The notes: generated by a model not told the origin, from the sequence alone. A stretch of 40,038 nt of DNA from Candidatus Pacebacteria bacterium CG10_big_fil_rev_8_21_14_0_10_56_10 (GCA_002772645.1 PFDK01000026.1:1-40038), one strand, 5' to 3'; counted from the stretch's first letter, positions 14,995 through 22,424 are shown. Program-made: numbers and translations.

Positions 14995-15848
14995 CGCTGA
15001 GTACTTCCCTGGGCAACTTCAAGACAGTACTCAATGATTGCTCCCGAGATGCTGACCTTAGTTGGCGCTTCTGAGTTTTTGAACTCCATGGTGTGATTTA
15101 CTTCATTGACGGACAAACCATCGTCAGTCTCAAAAACATCGATAGCCAAAACCCCACCACCGACTGCTTGGGAAGACTGGCGGCAAATGTTCTCCAGCTC
15201 CTTGCTTAAGGGGCAGTTGCTAGCTGTACCTCCTCGAGCAGTGTTGGTGATCCAGTGCGACGAGCTTCTGTAAATAGCACCAATAGTTTGGCCACCGATC
15301 ACGAAAGCCCTGATATCTCTGCCGGGTTTTGGTACGTACTGCTGTAAGTAGAAAGCTTTCTGCGCCGGTCCGCCCAGCACTTCTTTGTGCTCAATGAGTG
15401 TCTCCAGGGCATCGATGTCGTTGACTTTCGATAGTAATCGGCCCCAAGAACCTAGAGCAGGTTTGACGATAACGGGGTAGCCCCCTAGTTGCTCAGTGGC
15501 CGCCACCGCTTGCTCCAGCGAAAAAACCATGGCAAATTGAGGAGTGGGGACACCGTTCTTAGCCAGGGCCAGCGAGGTTAAAAACTTATCCGCGCAGATC
15601 GCCGCTACTCGTGACGAGTTGACCACCGGAACACTTTGTGACTCTAGAAACTGGACCGCGTAGTTGCCCTTAGTGGTTGAAACAGACCGCTCCAAAGCCA
15701 CCGCAAAGTTAAGCTGGAAGATGTCGGGATTTAGCAACTGGTCCCTGATGTCGATTAGCTCAATCTCTACACTTCGCTCGCGGGCAGCCTGGAGCAGCAA
15801 TTTTTCCTCTCCTCTGATGGTGGAGTGCAGCAACCCCAGTCTGGTCAC
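14991..15848 (-). CDS. lysX: LysW-alpha-aminoadipate ligase (LysX, ATP-grasp)
   Basis: The product has 285 residues. It attaches aminoadipate to the C-terminal Glu of LysW, which protects the amino group. ATP-grasp features typical of LysX are VNSSRVAAICADKFLTSLAL, IVKPALGSWGRL (GSWGRL at 133-138), FVIGGQTIGAIYR, and VNEVNHTMEFKN ending at 258. The VNHTMEF motif is characteristic of this family rather than of RimK. The start is GTG at 15848, five bases after the lysW stop. It could also accept glutamate (ArgX activity), since some organisms have a bifunctional enzyme. Confidence 0.93.
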   Translation of the reverse strand: MTRLGLLHSTIRGEEKLLLQAARERSVEIELIDIRDQLLNPDIFQLNFAVALERSVSTTKGNYAVQFLESQSVPVVNSSRVAAICADKFLTSLALAKNGVPTPQFAMVFSLEQAVAATEQLGGYPVIVKPALGSWGRLLSKVNDIDALETLIEHKEVLGGPAQKAFYLQQYVPKPGRDIRAFVIGGQTIGAIYRSSSHWITNTARGGTASNCPLSKELENICRQSSQAVGGGVLAIDVFETDDGLSVNEVNHTMEFKNSEAPTKVSISGAIIEYCLEVAQGSTQR

Positions 15849-15853
15849 GGTTG

Positions 15854-16024
15854 CTACTCCCCCCAGTCCTCTTCAATAGCGGGAGCAGGTTCAACTTGAG
15901 GCTCATCGCCGACCGCCTTGACTGCTAGTTGAGTTTGACACTCAGGACAAGAAATAATTTCTGACAGTTCGGTGCCGGCTGGTAAGACAACTTGGGCATC
16001 ACAGGTTGGACAAACGGTTGGCAT
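15854..16024 (-). CDS. lysW: Amino-group carrier protein LysW
   Basis: This is a 56-residue acidic protein. Two CPxC knuckles (CPTC at 5-8 and CPEC at 26-29) bind zinc. After a short acidic stretch it ends in EDWGE, the hallmark C-terminus whose final Glu carries aminoadipate (or glutamate) through the pathway. Acidity lets LysX, LysZ, LysY and LysJ dock. It is the first gene of the operon. Translation starts at ATG 16024, with a strong AGGAGG (16029-16034) four bases upstream. Confidence 0.95.
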   Translation of the reverse strand: MPTVCPTCDAQVVLPAGTELSEIISCPECQTQLAVKAVGDEPQVEPAPAIEEDWGE

Positions 16025-16028
16025 GGTA

Positions 16029-16087
16029 CCTCCTGCTGGTTTTTACAAAACAGACTGAAAAATACCGCTGACGCTGTATTTTGTCAA
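16029..16087 (-). promoter_or_regulatory. Promoter and ribosome binding site of the LysW operon
   Basis: On the minus strand a perfect -35 TTGACA (16082-16087) is separated by 17 bases from TATTTT (16059-16064). Transcription should start near 16052, giving a leader of about 28 bases with AGGAGG at 16029-16034 before lysW. This is the best conventional promoter in the window. It faces the ACT-like gene, whose own promoter lies in the same intergenic space. Confidence 0.75.
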
Positions 16088-16125
16088 ATTTTTGGTTAAA
16101 TAAAACAATTTTCTATAAAAAATGT

Positions 16126-16131
16126 TAAAAT
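16126..16131 (+). promoter_or_regulatory. -10 box (TAAAAT) just before the ACT-like gene
   Basis: TAAAAT ends six bases before ATG 16138, and no Shine-Dalgarno is present, so a leaderless transcript is likely. A second candidate is TTGGTT (16092-16097), 16 bases, TATAAA (16114-16119), which would give a leader of about 12 bases. Confidence 0.4.
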
Positions 16132-16137
16132 ATCGAC

Positions 16138-16836
16138 ATGAAATCAGTTGCTACCGCTGTTGAACAGCTTGTTAACGACTCGCCTTTTCTCAAAGAACTA
16201 GTTTCACTGGACATCATTAACCTGTCTGGTTTAGCCAGACAACTAAAGAACTCGGTAGAAGAAGAAACTCAAAAAGAAGTAACTGCTGGATCGATTGTAG
16301 TCGCGCTGAAGCGACTGGTTAACAAAATTGAAACTGGTAATCAATTTATCTCCACGATTTTTAATGTCGGCCCGGAATTAACGGTCCGGTCAAATTTGTT
16401 TGAAGTCACAGTCAAAAACTCGTCAAGCTTGATCGATAAACAAAAAAAACTGCTCACCTACGCCCATAGGCAACAAAGCCATTTTGTGACTTTTACTTAT
16501 GGACTGTTTGAAACTACCACCATCGCCAGCAACCAAGTACATGATATGGCCATGGGCCTCTATCAAGGCGAGCAAGTAGTCTCCAAACTTGACAATGTCT
16601 CCAGTATCACTATCAAGTTTTCCACCGATATTGTTGATTCTCCCTTTATTTACTACTCAATTTTGCGAACTTTGGCCTGGTCCGGCATTAGCATCGTGGA
16701 AATGATCTCCACTTACTCGGAGCTAGTGATTGTCCTTGCTCAGCAAGACATTGAGCTGGCATTTTCTTTGATTAAAAAACTGTTTGTGCCTCCAGCTGCC
16801 CCCACCCAAACCTTGGTCATTGACGGTTCTGACTAA
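16138..16836 (+). CDS. ACT-domain-like protein, possible regulator of the LysW operon
   Basis: The 232-residue soluble protein has a helical N-terminal third (LNLSGLARQLK-type helix, VAGSIVVALKRLV) that could be a DNA-binding or dimerisation unit. Two beta-alpha-beta-like segments follow. The second (SSITIKFSTDIVDSP, YYSILRTLAWSGISIVEMIST, ELVIVLAQQDIELAFSLIKKL) has the strand-helix-strand-strand-helix order of an ACT domain, as in amino-acid-sensing enzymes and regulators. It is divergent from lysW, which suggests feedback control of lysine synthesis. That is position-based inference. An unannotated regulatory subunit of aspartokinase type is an alternative. Confidence 0.55.
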   Translation: MKSVATAVEQLVNDSPFLKELVSLDIINLSGLARQLKNSVEEETQKEVTAGSIVVALKRLVNKIETGNQFISTIFNVGPELTVRSNLFEVTVKNSSSLIDKQKKLLTYAHRQQSHFVTFTYGLFETTTIASNQVHDMAMGLYQGEQVVSKLDNVSSITIKFSTDIVDSPFIYYSILRTLAWSGISIVEMISTYSELVIVLAQQDIELAFSLIKKLFVPPAAPTQTLVIDGSD

Positions 16837-16872
16837 TATGGTATAGAGTTATTTTAGTAATAAACCATATTA
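16834..16872 (+). promoter_or_regulatory. Inverted repeat upstream of the Fic gene
   Basis: TAATATGGT (16834-16842) is repeated inverted as ACCATATTA (16864-16872), a perfect nine-base match with a 21-base AT-rich centre. The right arm ends five bases before the Fic ATG, and the left arm contains the stop codon of the ACT-like gene. It could be an operator for an autoregulated toxin-like gene or an mRNA hairpin. It lacks the U-run of a classical terminator. Confidence 0.5.
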
Positions 16873-16877
16873 ACACT

Positions 16878-17828
16878 ATGTCCAACCTTCCAGCCATGCT
16901 AGCGAGTCGCATCGATCAAAAACTGAAAAAATTGCAGTCCTTGCGTCCCTTACCAACCTCGGCAGTAAGAAAGCTCAGAGAGCAGTTTGAGATTGAAATG
17001 ACCTACAACTCGAATGCCATTGAAGGCAATAGCTTAACTTTAAAAGAAACTTATTTAGTTATTCACGAAGGCCTAACAATCAGGGGCAAGCCGCTAAAAG
17101 ATCATTTGGAGGCTAAGGACCACCATCATGCTCTAGAGTTCTTGTATGGGATAGTTGGGCAAGACTCGCGTCCCACTCTTTCAGAACACTTAATTAGGAC
17201 CCTGCATCAATTGGTGATGAAAAAAACCGACGAAGAGTTTGCTGGAAAATATAGAAACAGTAATGTTTTTATTGGCGGGGCTAACCATGTTCCCCCCGAC
17301 GCCCTGCAAATTCCTGCAGAAATGAAAAAGTTGATGAGATGGTTTGTAGAAGAAATGAAAAACCTTCACCCCGTTGAGCTGGCTGCTTTACTCCATCATA
17401 AATTAGTCTATATTCATCCTTTTTTTGATGGGAACGGCAGGACGGCACGGCTGACGATGAACATTATTTTGATGAAGTCAGGCTATCCATTAGGTATCAT
17501 TTTAAAAAATGATCGTAAAAAGTACTATCAAGCATTAGAGGAGGCAGATAAAGGCAACTACACGGTATTGGTTAAACTTACTGCCCAAGCAGTAGAAAGA
17601 TCACTAGATATCTACTTAGAAACACTCACACCATCTTCCGAAAAAAGAGAAGAATTCCTTCATTTGTCTGAAATTAGCGTCAAAACTCCTTATTCAGCAA
17701 AGTACCTTAATCTACTAGCCAGGCAAGGTAAGCTAGAAGCACATAAACAAGGTAGGAATTGGCTGACAACAATAGAAGCAGTGGATCGATATATTGACAG
17801 GCGAGAACGAGCAAGAAAGCTGAGTTGA
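16878..17828 (+). CDS. Fic-domain protein (AMPylator type) with built-in inhibitory helix and C-terminal HTH
   Basis: The product has 316 residues. The inhibitory motif S45-x-x-x-E49-G50 (SNAIEG) lies ahead of the Fic core, so this is a class II, self-inhibited Fic protein. The active-site loop HPFFDGNGRTAR starts at catalytic His180. Fic proteins usually transfer AMP from ATP to a hydroxyl of a target protein. The C-terminal ~65 residues (LSEISVKTPYSAKYLNLLARQGKLEAHKQ, then NWLTTIEAVDRYI) look like a winged or MerR-like helix-turn-helix, as in Fic proteins that may autoregulate. Palindromes flank the gene on both sides. A decayed second Fic copy follows. Confidence 0.9.
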   Translation: MSNLPAMLASRIDQKLKKLQSLRPLPTSAVRKLREQFEIEMTYNSNAIEGNSLTLKETYLVIHEGLTIRGKPLKDHLEAKDHHHALEFLYGIVGQDSRPTLSEHLIRTLHQLVMKKTDEEFAGKYRNSNVFIGGANHVPPDALQIPAEMKKLMRWFVEEMKNLHPVELAALLHHKLVYIHPFFDGNGRTARLTMNIILMKSGYPLGIILKNDRKKYYQALEEADKGNYTVLVKLTAQAVERSLDIYLETLTPSSEKREEFLHLSEISVKTPYSAKYLNLLARQGKLEAHKQGRNWLTTIEAVDRYIDRRERARKLS

Positions 17829-17856
17829 CACAAGTAGCTGATGTACTTGATAAGTA

Positions 17857-17878
17857 TAAAGTGTCACGTTACACTTTA
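17857..17878 (+). promoter_or_regulatory. Perfect palindrome downstream of the Fic gene (operator candidate)
   Basis: The arms TAAAGTGT (17857-17864) and ACACTTTA (17871-17878) are exact inverted copies around a six-base centre. The shape and AT content suit a homodimeric repressor site. It sits between the Fic stop and the decayed Fic/MerR reading frame. Confidence 0.45.
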
Positions 17879-17910
17879 CACTATATGAAACATATGTTGG
17901 CTACACTTGA

Positions 17911-18336
17911 GGAAAAAAAACAGCGGCTGCCGCCATTATTCGCCAAGAAGAGCGTCAGCAGTACATCGCCAGTATTGAAAAAGCTCAACTTGGTGGCTCA
18001 TTGGCCGATCACTACTCTCTAATGTACGAAGCAGTGAACCGATCGCTTGATATTTACCTCGAAGCTTTAGCAGGCAAAGAGCAAGAAAAAGTGTTACAAA
18101 AGAAACCTGTCCTCAAAATCGGCGAACTGGCTAAATTAGTAGCTGAAACTGTGCCAACTATCCGTCACTGGACCAAGGCAGGATTATTGAGCGTTGCTAA
18201 CTATTCCCCGGGAGGTTATCAGTTATATAGCCAGGACCAAGTAGTGGTCATCAAAAAGATCCGGAAATTACAACAGCAGGACCGGTTGACCATTGCGGAA
18301 ATTAAGAAAGCTCTGGAAAAAGATTCCCAGCTTTAA
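17911..18336 (+). pseudogene. Decayed second Fic gene: Fic C-terminal helices joined to a MerR-like HTH
   Basis: The frame is open from 17911. It reads AAAIIRQEERQQYIASIEKA, then YEAVNRSLDIYLEAL, which parallels the end of the upstream Fic domain (KKYYQALEEADKG and QAVERSLDIYLETL). No Fic catalytic loop is present. After it comes a MerR-type helix-turn-helix (VLKIGELAKLVAETVPTIRHW, GLLSVANYSPGGYQLY, LQQQDRLTIAEIKKAL). The only in-frame starts are weak (TTG 18001, ATG 18022), with no good ribosome site. I read it as the remnant of a tandem Fic paralogue whose DNA-binding tail survives. The short MerR-like tail could still be expressed as a regulator. Confidence 0.55.
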
Positions 18337-18419
18337 CGACTCAACACTAGCTTTGAGTATGCCAAATTATTATTTCGACGGTACAATCGAGCTATCATAA
18401 GGAGTACCAAGGAGCTAAG

Positions 18420-19112
18420 ATGACTGATTTACCAGGTTCACCGGAGTATCCGCCGAGCCGAGTTGGGAACGGGCCCGATCAAGAGCTCGCCGCCGGACAT
18501 GGCGGCGTGTTGAAAAGTAATGGCGATATTGTTAAGCCGAAAGACCTCATAGACGGCGATAGAGTTTACCTGGTGTTCAATGGCCAACGCACGCTGTGCA
18601 AGTTTGTTAATATTAATCGCTTAAAGTTTGACAATCCAGAGCTTGATCACGGTGTCAATCCTAATGTAGTTTTTTACAGGAAGACCGAGCCTGTAAAAGT
18701 GCGGCTGGCTGAGGGCGGAGAGGAGTACACCATTGATCAAGACGGAGTACCGATCACGGTAATAGCCAAACCCGGTCAAGTCATTGTCCAAAATAATCCG
18801 GATGCGGAGCATCTCGAAAGTTCTTATATTTTTGGCAACCAGGATGAAACCGTTGCAGAACAACAAGCGAGGTTTGAGGCTACCTATCAGCAAGACTCTG
18901 ATCGTCCGGGATACTATCGAAGAAAAAAGGTGATCAAAGCGATCAGAGTTGAAGAACCAATCGCCATTCGGCCAGGTTGGGACCCAGACACCCTGATGGG
19001 CACGCCGGCCGGGGGTGTGATTACTGCCGATGGTTACACTATTAGTCCCTCATCACTTGAAGCATCATACGAGGAAGTAGAGCCGGAGCAAGTGAGCGCG
19101 AACTTACTCTGA
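18420..19112 (+). CDS. Hypothetical protein with two similar halves
   Basis: The 230-residue soluble protein is acidic, with no membrane segment and no family that I recognise with confidence. The start at 18420 is supported by AAGGAG five bases upstream. Two segments resemble each other: PVKVRLAEGGEEYTIDQDG, later ESSYIFGNQDETVAEQQARFEATYQ, and KVIKAIRVEEPIAIRPG, later TADGYTISPSSLEASYEEVEP. This suggests a duplicated small beta-rich domain (Lys- and Tyr-containing, of the kind seen in PGDYG-like proteins). It stands alone between the Fic region and the transposase remnants. Confidence 0.6.
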   Translation: MTDLPGSPEYPPSRVGNGPDQELAAGHGGVLKSNGDIVKPKDLIDGDRVYLVFNGQRTLCKFVNINRLKFDNPELDHGVNPNVVFYRKTEPVKVRLAEGGEEYTIDQDGVPITVIAKPGQVIVQNNPDAEHLESSYIFGNQDETVAEQQARFEATYQQDSDRPGYYRRKKVIKAIRVEEPIAIRPGWDPDTLMGTPAGGVITADGYTISPSSLEASYEEVEPEQVSANLL

Positions 19113-19254
19113 TAGTGAACTTTGCCCGACTCTTGAGCTCAGAAGTTTTGTTCGAACCAGTGTCACAACCCTCACTACCTGTATTCAGGCGGCGCGGTTA
19201 CTGCCTGAGTTCAAAATGGAATCCGAACACTCTTGAGTCATGAAACGACTCGAG

Positions 19255-19260
19255 TAGAAT
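19255..19260 (+). promoter_or_regulatory. -10 box (TAGAAT) six bases before ATG 19267
   Basis: The box has the same spacing to its start codon as others in the window. It is preceded by an imperfect inverted repeat, CTTGAGTC (19232-19239) with GACTCGAG (19247-19254). It may be the native leaderless start of the transposase remnant that follows. Confidence 0.35.
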
Positions 19261-19266
19261 GTTCTG

Positions 19267-19468
19267 ATGTCAAAACCACACAAAAAGATACAAGCCTTTG
19301 AACGAGATCGACTGGCTGTCTGGTCTGCTCAAGGTATCCAAATCAGAGAGATGGCTCGTCGGCAGCCGGTGACAGTTTGCAAAAAAGACGAGGTTGTTGT
19401 CGAAGAACGCATCGACGGCACTATCCACATTAGACTGAGAAGGTGTCAAGTACCCATAGCGTGTCGGG
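19267..19468 (+). pseudogene. Transposase remnant: IS30-like N-terminus joined to a second fragment
   Basis: Residues 1-33 (HKKIQAFERDRLAVWSAQG, IREMARR) resemble the N-terminal helix-turn-helix of IS30-type transposases. After RRQ the text changes to PVTVCKKDEVVVEERIDGTIHIRLR, which looks like the tail of another transposase (a pattern such as VEERxDGTIHI). The catalytic domain is missing, so this is an internal-deletion remnant or a fusion of two fragments. The frame is interrupted at about 19469 by the end of the IS3-like element. It then runs a few codons into that element to a stop at 19494. Confidence 0.5.
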
Positions 19469-20276
19469 AGTTTTCTGAGACAGAATTAGCATAAGCGACT
19501 GGGATCATTTTTAATGATCGGTGTAAACGGTCGAAGTTGTAATAGTGGACTTGCTCATAAATGGCAGTCACAAATTCACCAATAGTCTCGAAGCGATCAG
19601 TCCATCCCAATTCATCTTTGAAGTGAGAGTAAAAGGATTCCTTATAACCATTTTGTCAAGGGCTACCTTTATCTGAAACCGAGACTTGGACCAGATGCTC
19701 TTCCCAAAACTGAGTACTTAAGGCAGCCATAAATTCAGTGCCTTGGTCAGAGTGAAAAATATCAGGGGTACAACCAGCTTCAAGTACGGCTTGTTTGACA
19801 ACTGCATGGATGAGAAAGCGGTCATGGTGGAGGCTGACTTGGGCTCCTAAGACCTGCCTGGTAAACAAGTCTTCAATGGTGGCTAAGTACCACCACCGAC
19901 CTTGAAACCAGATAAAGGTGACATCACCTACCCAGATGTGATGAGGCTTGACCACCACTATCCTAAGCAATGAGGTTAGTGTAATGATGGTGGGAGGTAG
20001 AGTGGGTGCAAAAACGCCTAACTCTCCGGCGGGGTGGTTTTAGGCCATACTTTTTCATCACCCTGGCAGTCCGTTTGTGGTTAATTTTAAGCTCCCAACC
20101 CAACTTAATTGAACCATAGGAGGGGTGCTTCACCCAGGTAGTTTCAATGTTCTGTTTCAAAGCTAAATCTTTAGTTTCCTGTTTCCCGGTGCGGTGTAAA
20201 TGATCGGGACTGATAGCCATGGCCCGGGTTAGGATGGTTTTACAGGTTGAGTCCTGGATTAATTCACTCTTTTTTT
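19449..20276 (-). pseudogene. IS3-family transposase orfB, broken by a frameshift and a nonsense codon
   Basis: Reading through the defects gives a normal rve-type integrase of about 270 residues. The first part (HPSYGSIKLGWEL, KKYGLKPPRRR, HHYTNLIA) stops at 19963. The frame then shifts near 19965 to VVVKPHHIWVGDVTFIWFQG and YLATIEDLFTRQVLG. A TGA at 19656-19658 interrupts GSP-stop-QNGYKESFY, where relatives usually have Trp (TGG). The catalytic acidic residues are visible as D in VGDVTF, D in FHSDQGTEF and E in GYKESFY, the last lying beyond the stop. Two lesions make it inactive. The last codons run past the terminal repeat to a stop near 19449. Confidence 0.8.
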
Positions 20277-20571
20277 CCTCAACTCATGTCGAGAGTGAGT
20301 TTGCCAATGATTCGTTTTAATTCCGTATTCTCCCGTTGCAGCTTGTTGTATTTGAGGATAGTGATGGTGTCAGAGCCGCTGTCTCGAGCGATCCAGTTGT
20401 AGATAGTTTTAGTGCTAATCCCAAAGGTTTCAGCTAAGTCAGCTACTTTTTGGCCACTTTTGGCCTTAGCCATAACTTCATCCCGGATCTCTTTAGGAAT
20501 CAATCTCCGTTGCATGATACCCACTTCAAGATTAATGAGGCGATATTATGTCAGGCTTGCCTCAGAAAACA
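19469..20571 (-). mobile_element. Degenerate IS3-family insertion sequence
   Basis: The element is about 1.1 kb. Both ends read inward as GTTTTCTGAGrCA: plus strand from 19470 (GTTTTCTGAGACA), minus strand from 20570 (GTTTTCTGAGGCA). The minus-strand end shows the family-typical TG as outermost bases, while the other end has AG, probably by mutation. No clear target duplication is visible. Inside are orfA and a broken orfB on the minus strand. The right side is inserted in, or lies next to, a fragment of another transposase, so elements are nested here. Confidence 0.75.
20279..20524 (-). CDS. IS3-family transposase orfA
   Basis: The 81-residue protein has a helix-turn-helix (VADLAETFGISTKTIYNWIAR) followed by a leucine-zipper-like helix (LKYNKLQRENTELKRIIGKL), the standard IS3 orfA layout. 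ATG is available at 20524 and at 20515 (MQRRLIP). It ends just before orfB. An A7 run lies right after the stop, a position that would not support productive frameshifting to an OrfAB fusion. It is probably a relic, because orfB is broken. Confidence 0.8.
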   Translation of the reverse strand: MGIMQRRLIPKEIRDEVMAKAKSGQKVADLAETFGISTKTIYNWIARDSGSDTITILKYNKLQRENTELKRIIGKLTLDMS

Positions 20572-20806
20572 TCCGCAGTATACGGGGTACCTGCCAGTTC
20601 CCAGTCTCTTTTTGTATATCAAGCACCCGCAGATTCCCAACACCACCGACTTCGTTGAAGGTGCTGTTAATGCCACCTTGCAAGAAAAGCTCAGGTTCCA
20701 CCGTGGATTAAAGCTGCCCAAAAGGAGAATTTTAGTCGCTCACTATTTGCGCTCTAAACAATGAGTAATTTGAGTCAAAAAACCAACGCAAAACTTTACT
20801 TAACCC
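20572..20806 (+). pseudogene. C-terminal fragment of a second transposase, with its IS right end
   Basis: The readable part is YTGYLPVPSLFLYIKHPQ, then IPNTTDFVEGAVNATLQEKL and FHRGLKLPKRRILVAHYL, ending at a TGA at 20762-20764. The pattern PNTT-x2-EG-x-N-x4-L-x3-HRGL is typical of the end of MULE/IS256-like DDE transposases (for example IS1249-type), where the Glu is catalytic. The family call is tentative. The N-terminal part is missing and the IS3 element abuts the fragment on the left. The end of this gene plus the next ~42 bases match positions 1-80, so two copies of this IS type exist or existed. Confidence 0.65.
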
Positions 20807-20887
20807 GAATATCTAAGGTTAGAACTCACCAAAAAGAGCGATAAACAGGCGTATTCACCAGATCTCTTGGCTCTGCGTACACGTTGG

Positions 20888-20970
20888 CGGAGGTGGTGGG
20901 ATTCGAACCCACGTAGCCTGACGGCTCACGCTTTCCAAGCGTGTGCAATTGACCGCTATGCGACACCTCC
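20888..20970 (-). tRNA. tRNA-Ser (anticodon GGA)
   Basis: On the minus strand the acceptor stem GGAGGTG pairs with CACCTCC. The D arm is GCA/TGC. The anticodon stem-loop is CACGC-TTGGAAA-GCGTG with anticodon GGA. The variable arm is long and serine-type (AGCC/GGCT), and the T arm is GTGGG-TTCGAAT-CCCAC. The discriminator is G and no CCA is encoded. It decodes UCC and UCU codons. Confidence 0.95.
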
Positions 20971-20986
20971 GTTGTTTGGCGACAGC

Positions 20987-22097
20987 TCACCGCCGTTCAT
21001 GCCTTAAGGTCTGGCCTTTAGCCCGGCCGAACCGAGCGTAGATATTGTAGTACACCCAAGCCAGCAGCCCCACCGCCAGCGTCAGCTCGGCCAGTTCTTC
21101 CCAGATCTTAAACTCCAGCGGGCCCACAAACGTCCGATAATAGGCGTAGAGCGCCATCGGCCAAAACCAGCTGGTGAGGTAGCCTGGTGCGGTGAAAGTG
21201 CTGACTAGTTCTTGCCACCAGCTAACTTGGCTGAGCTTGAACAGCCAGCGCCGGATAAGCGGACCGGCCGCGCCGTACACGGAGATCAGTAAATACCCCC
21301 AGTACACCAGGGGCATCAGCGCGCGGGTGTTGTGGATGTTGAGCTCGTTTTGTTGGTTGACTGCTTGTAGAACTGTCGGCGTTTTGATCTGGAACAGTCG
21401 CTGTCCCCAGGAAACCTCTTCACCAGCCAGCAAAAGTGAGCCGATGGCAACTAGTGCTACCAGCCACGGCAGTATCGATTGAGGAAGGCGCTGTCTTAGC
21501 CGATTTCTTAGTCTGGTCGTGCTGGCGCCTGACAGCCCGGCCATTGCCAGGAAAACAATAAAGGTAGCCATTTCTACCCAGGCGTCTTCCTCTCCCCAGC
21601 TGGCGAACGTCCTTGGGGACGAAAAATACGCCATCGCCGCGGTCAGCCAGATCCAGAACGGTGCCGCTAGCCAATAACGCCAGGCAGCCAGCCCGAACGC
21701 GTGACCAGTCAAGCAGGGCCGCCCCGCCGGCTGTCGCGTAGACTGCCAGCCAGGGCAGCTGGGCCAACACCAGGTGGTACCGAGAAAAGACAAAGTTAGG
21801 AAAGTGGCGTTCTTCCTGCCACCCTAAAAAAATGATGACAGTGACCAGCAGTGGGTACACCGCACCCAGCAAGACTTGACCAAAACGATGAAGTTGTCCC
21901 GGCCGCCAAGAGTTGAGCAACACCAAGCCCAGCACGCTCAGCGCCGCCAGCACCAAACTGCTGACCGAGGCTTTGCTGGACACGAAATCGACGTAGATGA
22001 TCGAATCGAGCAGCAGCGGCACCAGCCCCGCGACCAGCGCCGCGCCCACCAGTAAGGCCGGTATCGGCAGGACAGTGTACTTGAGTTTGGCTGTCAC
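20987..22097 (-). pseudogene. Polytopic membrane protein gene split by a frameshift
   Basis: Two overlapping frames together make one protein of about 370 residues. The first (from ATG 22097) carries several membrane helices (PIPALLVGAALVAGLVPLLL, SSLVLAALSVLGLVLL, YPLLVTVIIFLGW) up to about VYATAGGAALL near base 21725. The second continues from about 21715 (LTGHAFGLAAWRYWL, IWLTAAMAYF, FIVFLAMAGL, LVALVAIGSLLLAGEEVSWGQR, NELNIHNTR, and a final helix LTLAVGLLAWVYY). The AGEEVSWGQR...N-IHN motif is shared by a widespread, uncharacterised membrane family. The segments beyond the junction in each frame look out of place, so a one-base indel at about 21690-21725 is likely. It may be a sequencing error. 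Confidence 0.7.
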
Positions 22098-22236
22098 CAG
22101 GTTTTTTCTTTCATTATTCGTGCTTGGCGATGGAGATCATTATAGAGGAAAGGGCCATTGCCATCCTTAGCAGGCCGCGCCAGCCTGGACTAGACAGCGC
22201 CTGGCCGAATTAGCCATCAGTTGAGCGGTCCGGCCT

Positions 22237-22245
22237 TGATATAAT
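22237..22245 (+). promoter_or_regulatory. Extended -10 promoter of the tRNA-Ser(GCU)-guaA unit
   Basis: TGA followed by the consensus TATAAT (22240-22245) forms an extended -10 element, 12 bases before the mature 5' end of the tRNA. No good -35 at 17 bases was seen, which is acceptable for an extended -10. Confidence 0.6.
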
Positions 22246-22257
22246 GGGGGCCATCCT

Positions 22258-22345
22258 GGAAGCGTCGCATAGTGGCCAATTGCACAGGATTGCTAATCCT
22301 GACCGGTTTTCCGGTTCGCGGGTTCGAATCCCGCCGCTTCCGCCA
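22258..22345 (+). tRNA. tRNA-Ser (anticodon GCU), CCA encoded
   Basis: The acceptor stem GGAAGCG pairs with CGCTTCC. The anticodon loop TTGCTAA is closed by AGGA/TCCT with anticodon GCT. The long variable arm is ACCGG/CCGGT, and the T arm is GCGGG-TTCGAAT-CCCGC. The 3' CCA is present, unlike in tRNA-Ser(GGA) nearby. It decodes AGC and AGU. guaA starts 79 bases downstream on the same strand. Confidence 0.95.
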
Positions 22346-22424
22346 GGTTCTAGTTGCGAAAAGTCTGAAGGAAAAATAAAATGTATCGAAACATAAGGCG
22401 CGACGAAGCATTATCGAAATATAC

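Noticed and set aside
17825-18022. 65-codon frame overlapping the Fic stop
   Set aside because: It starts with TTG, has no ribosome site, and its second half is out of frame with the Fic-like text that continues to 18336. It is probably decay.
18339-18358. Hairpin ACTCAA/TTGAGT after the MerR-like frame as a terminator
   Set aside because: The stem is only six bases with an eight-base loop and no T run, so it is too weak to call.
19656-19658. In-frame TGA where IS3 transposases have Trp, suggesting a reassigned code
   Set aside because: TGA is a normal stop for lysX, lysZ and the AAA+ gene, and the same transposase also has a frameshift, so this is a simple nonsense mutation.
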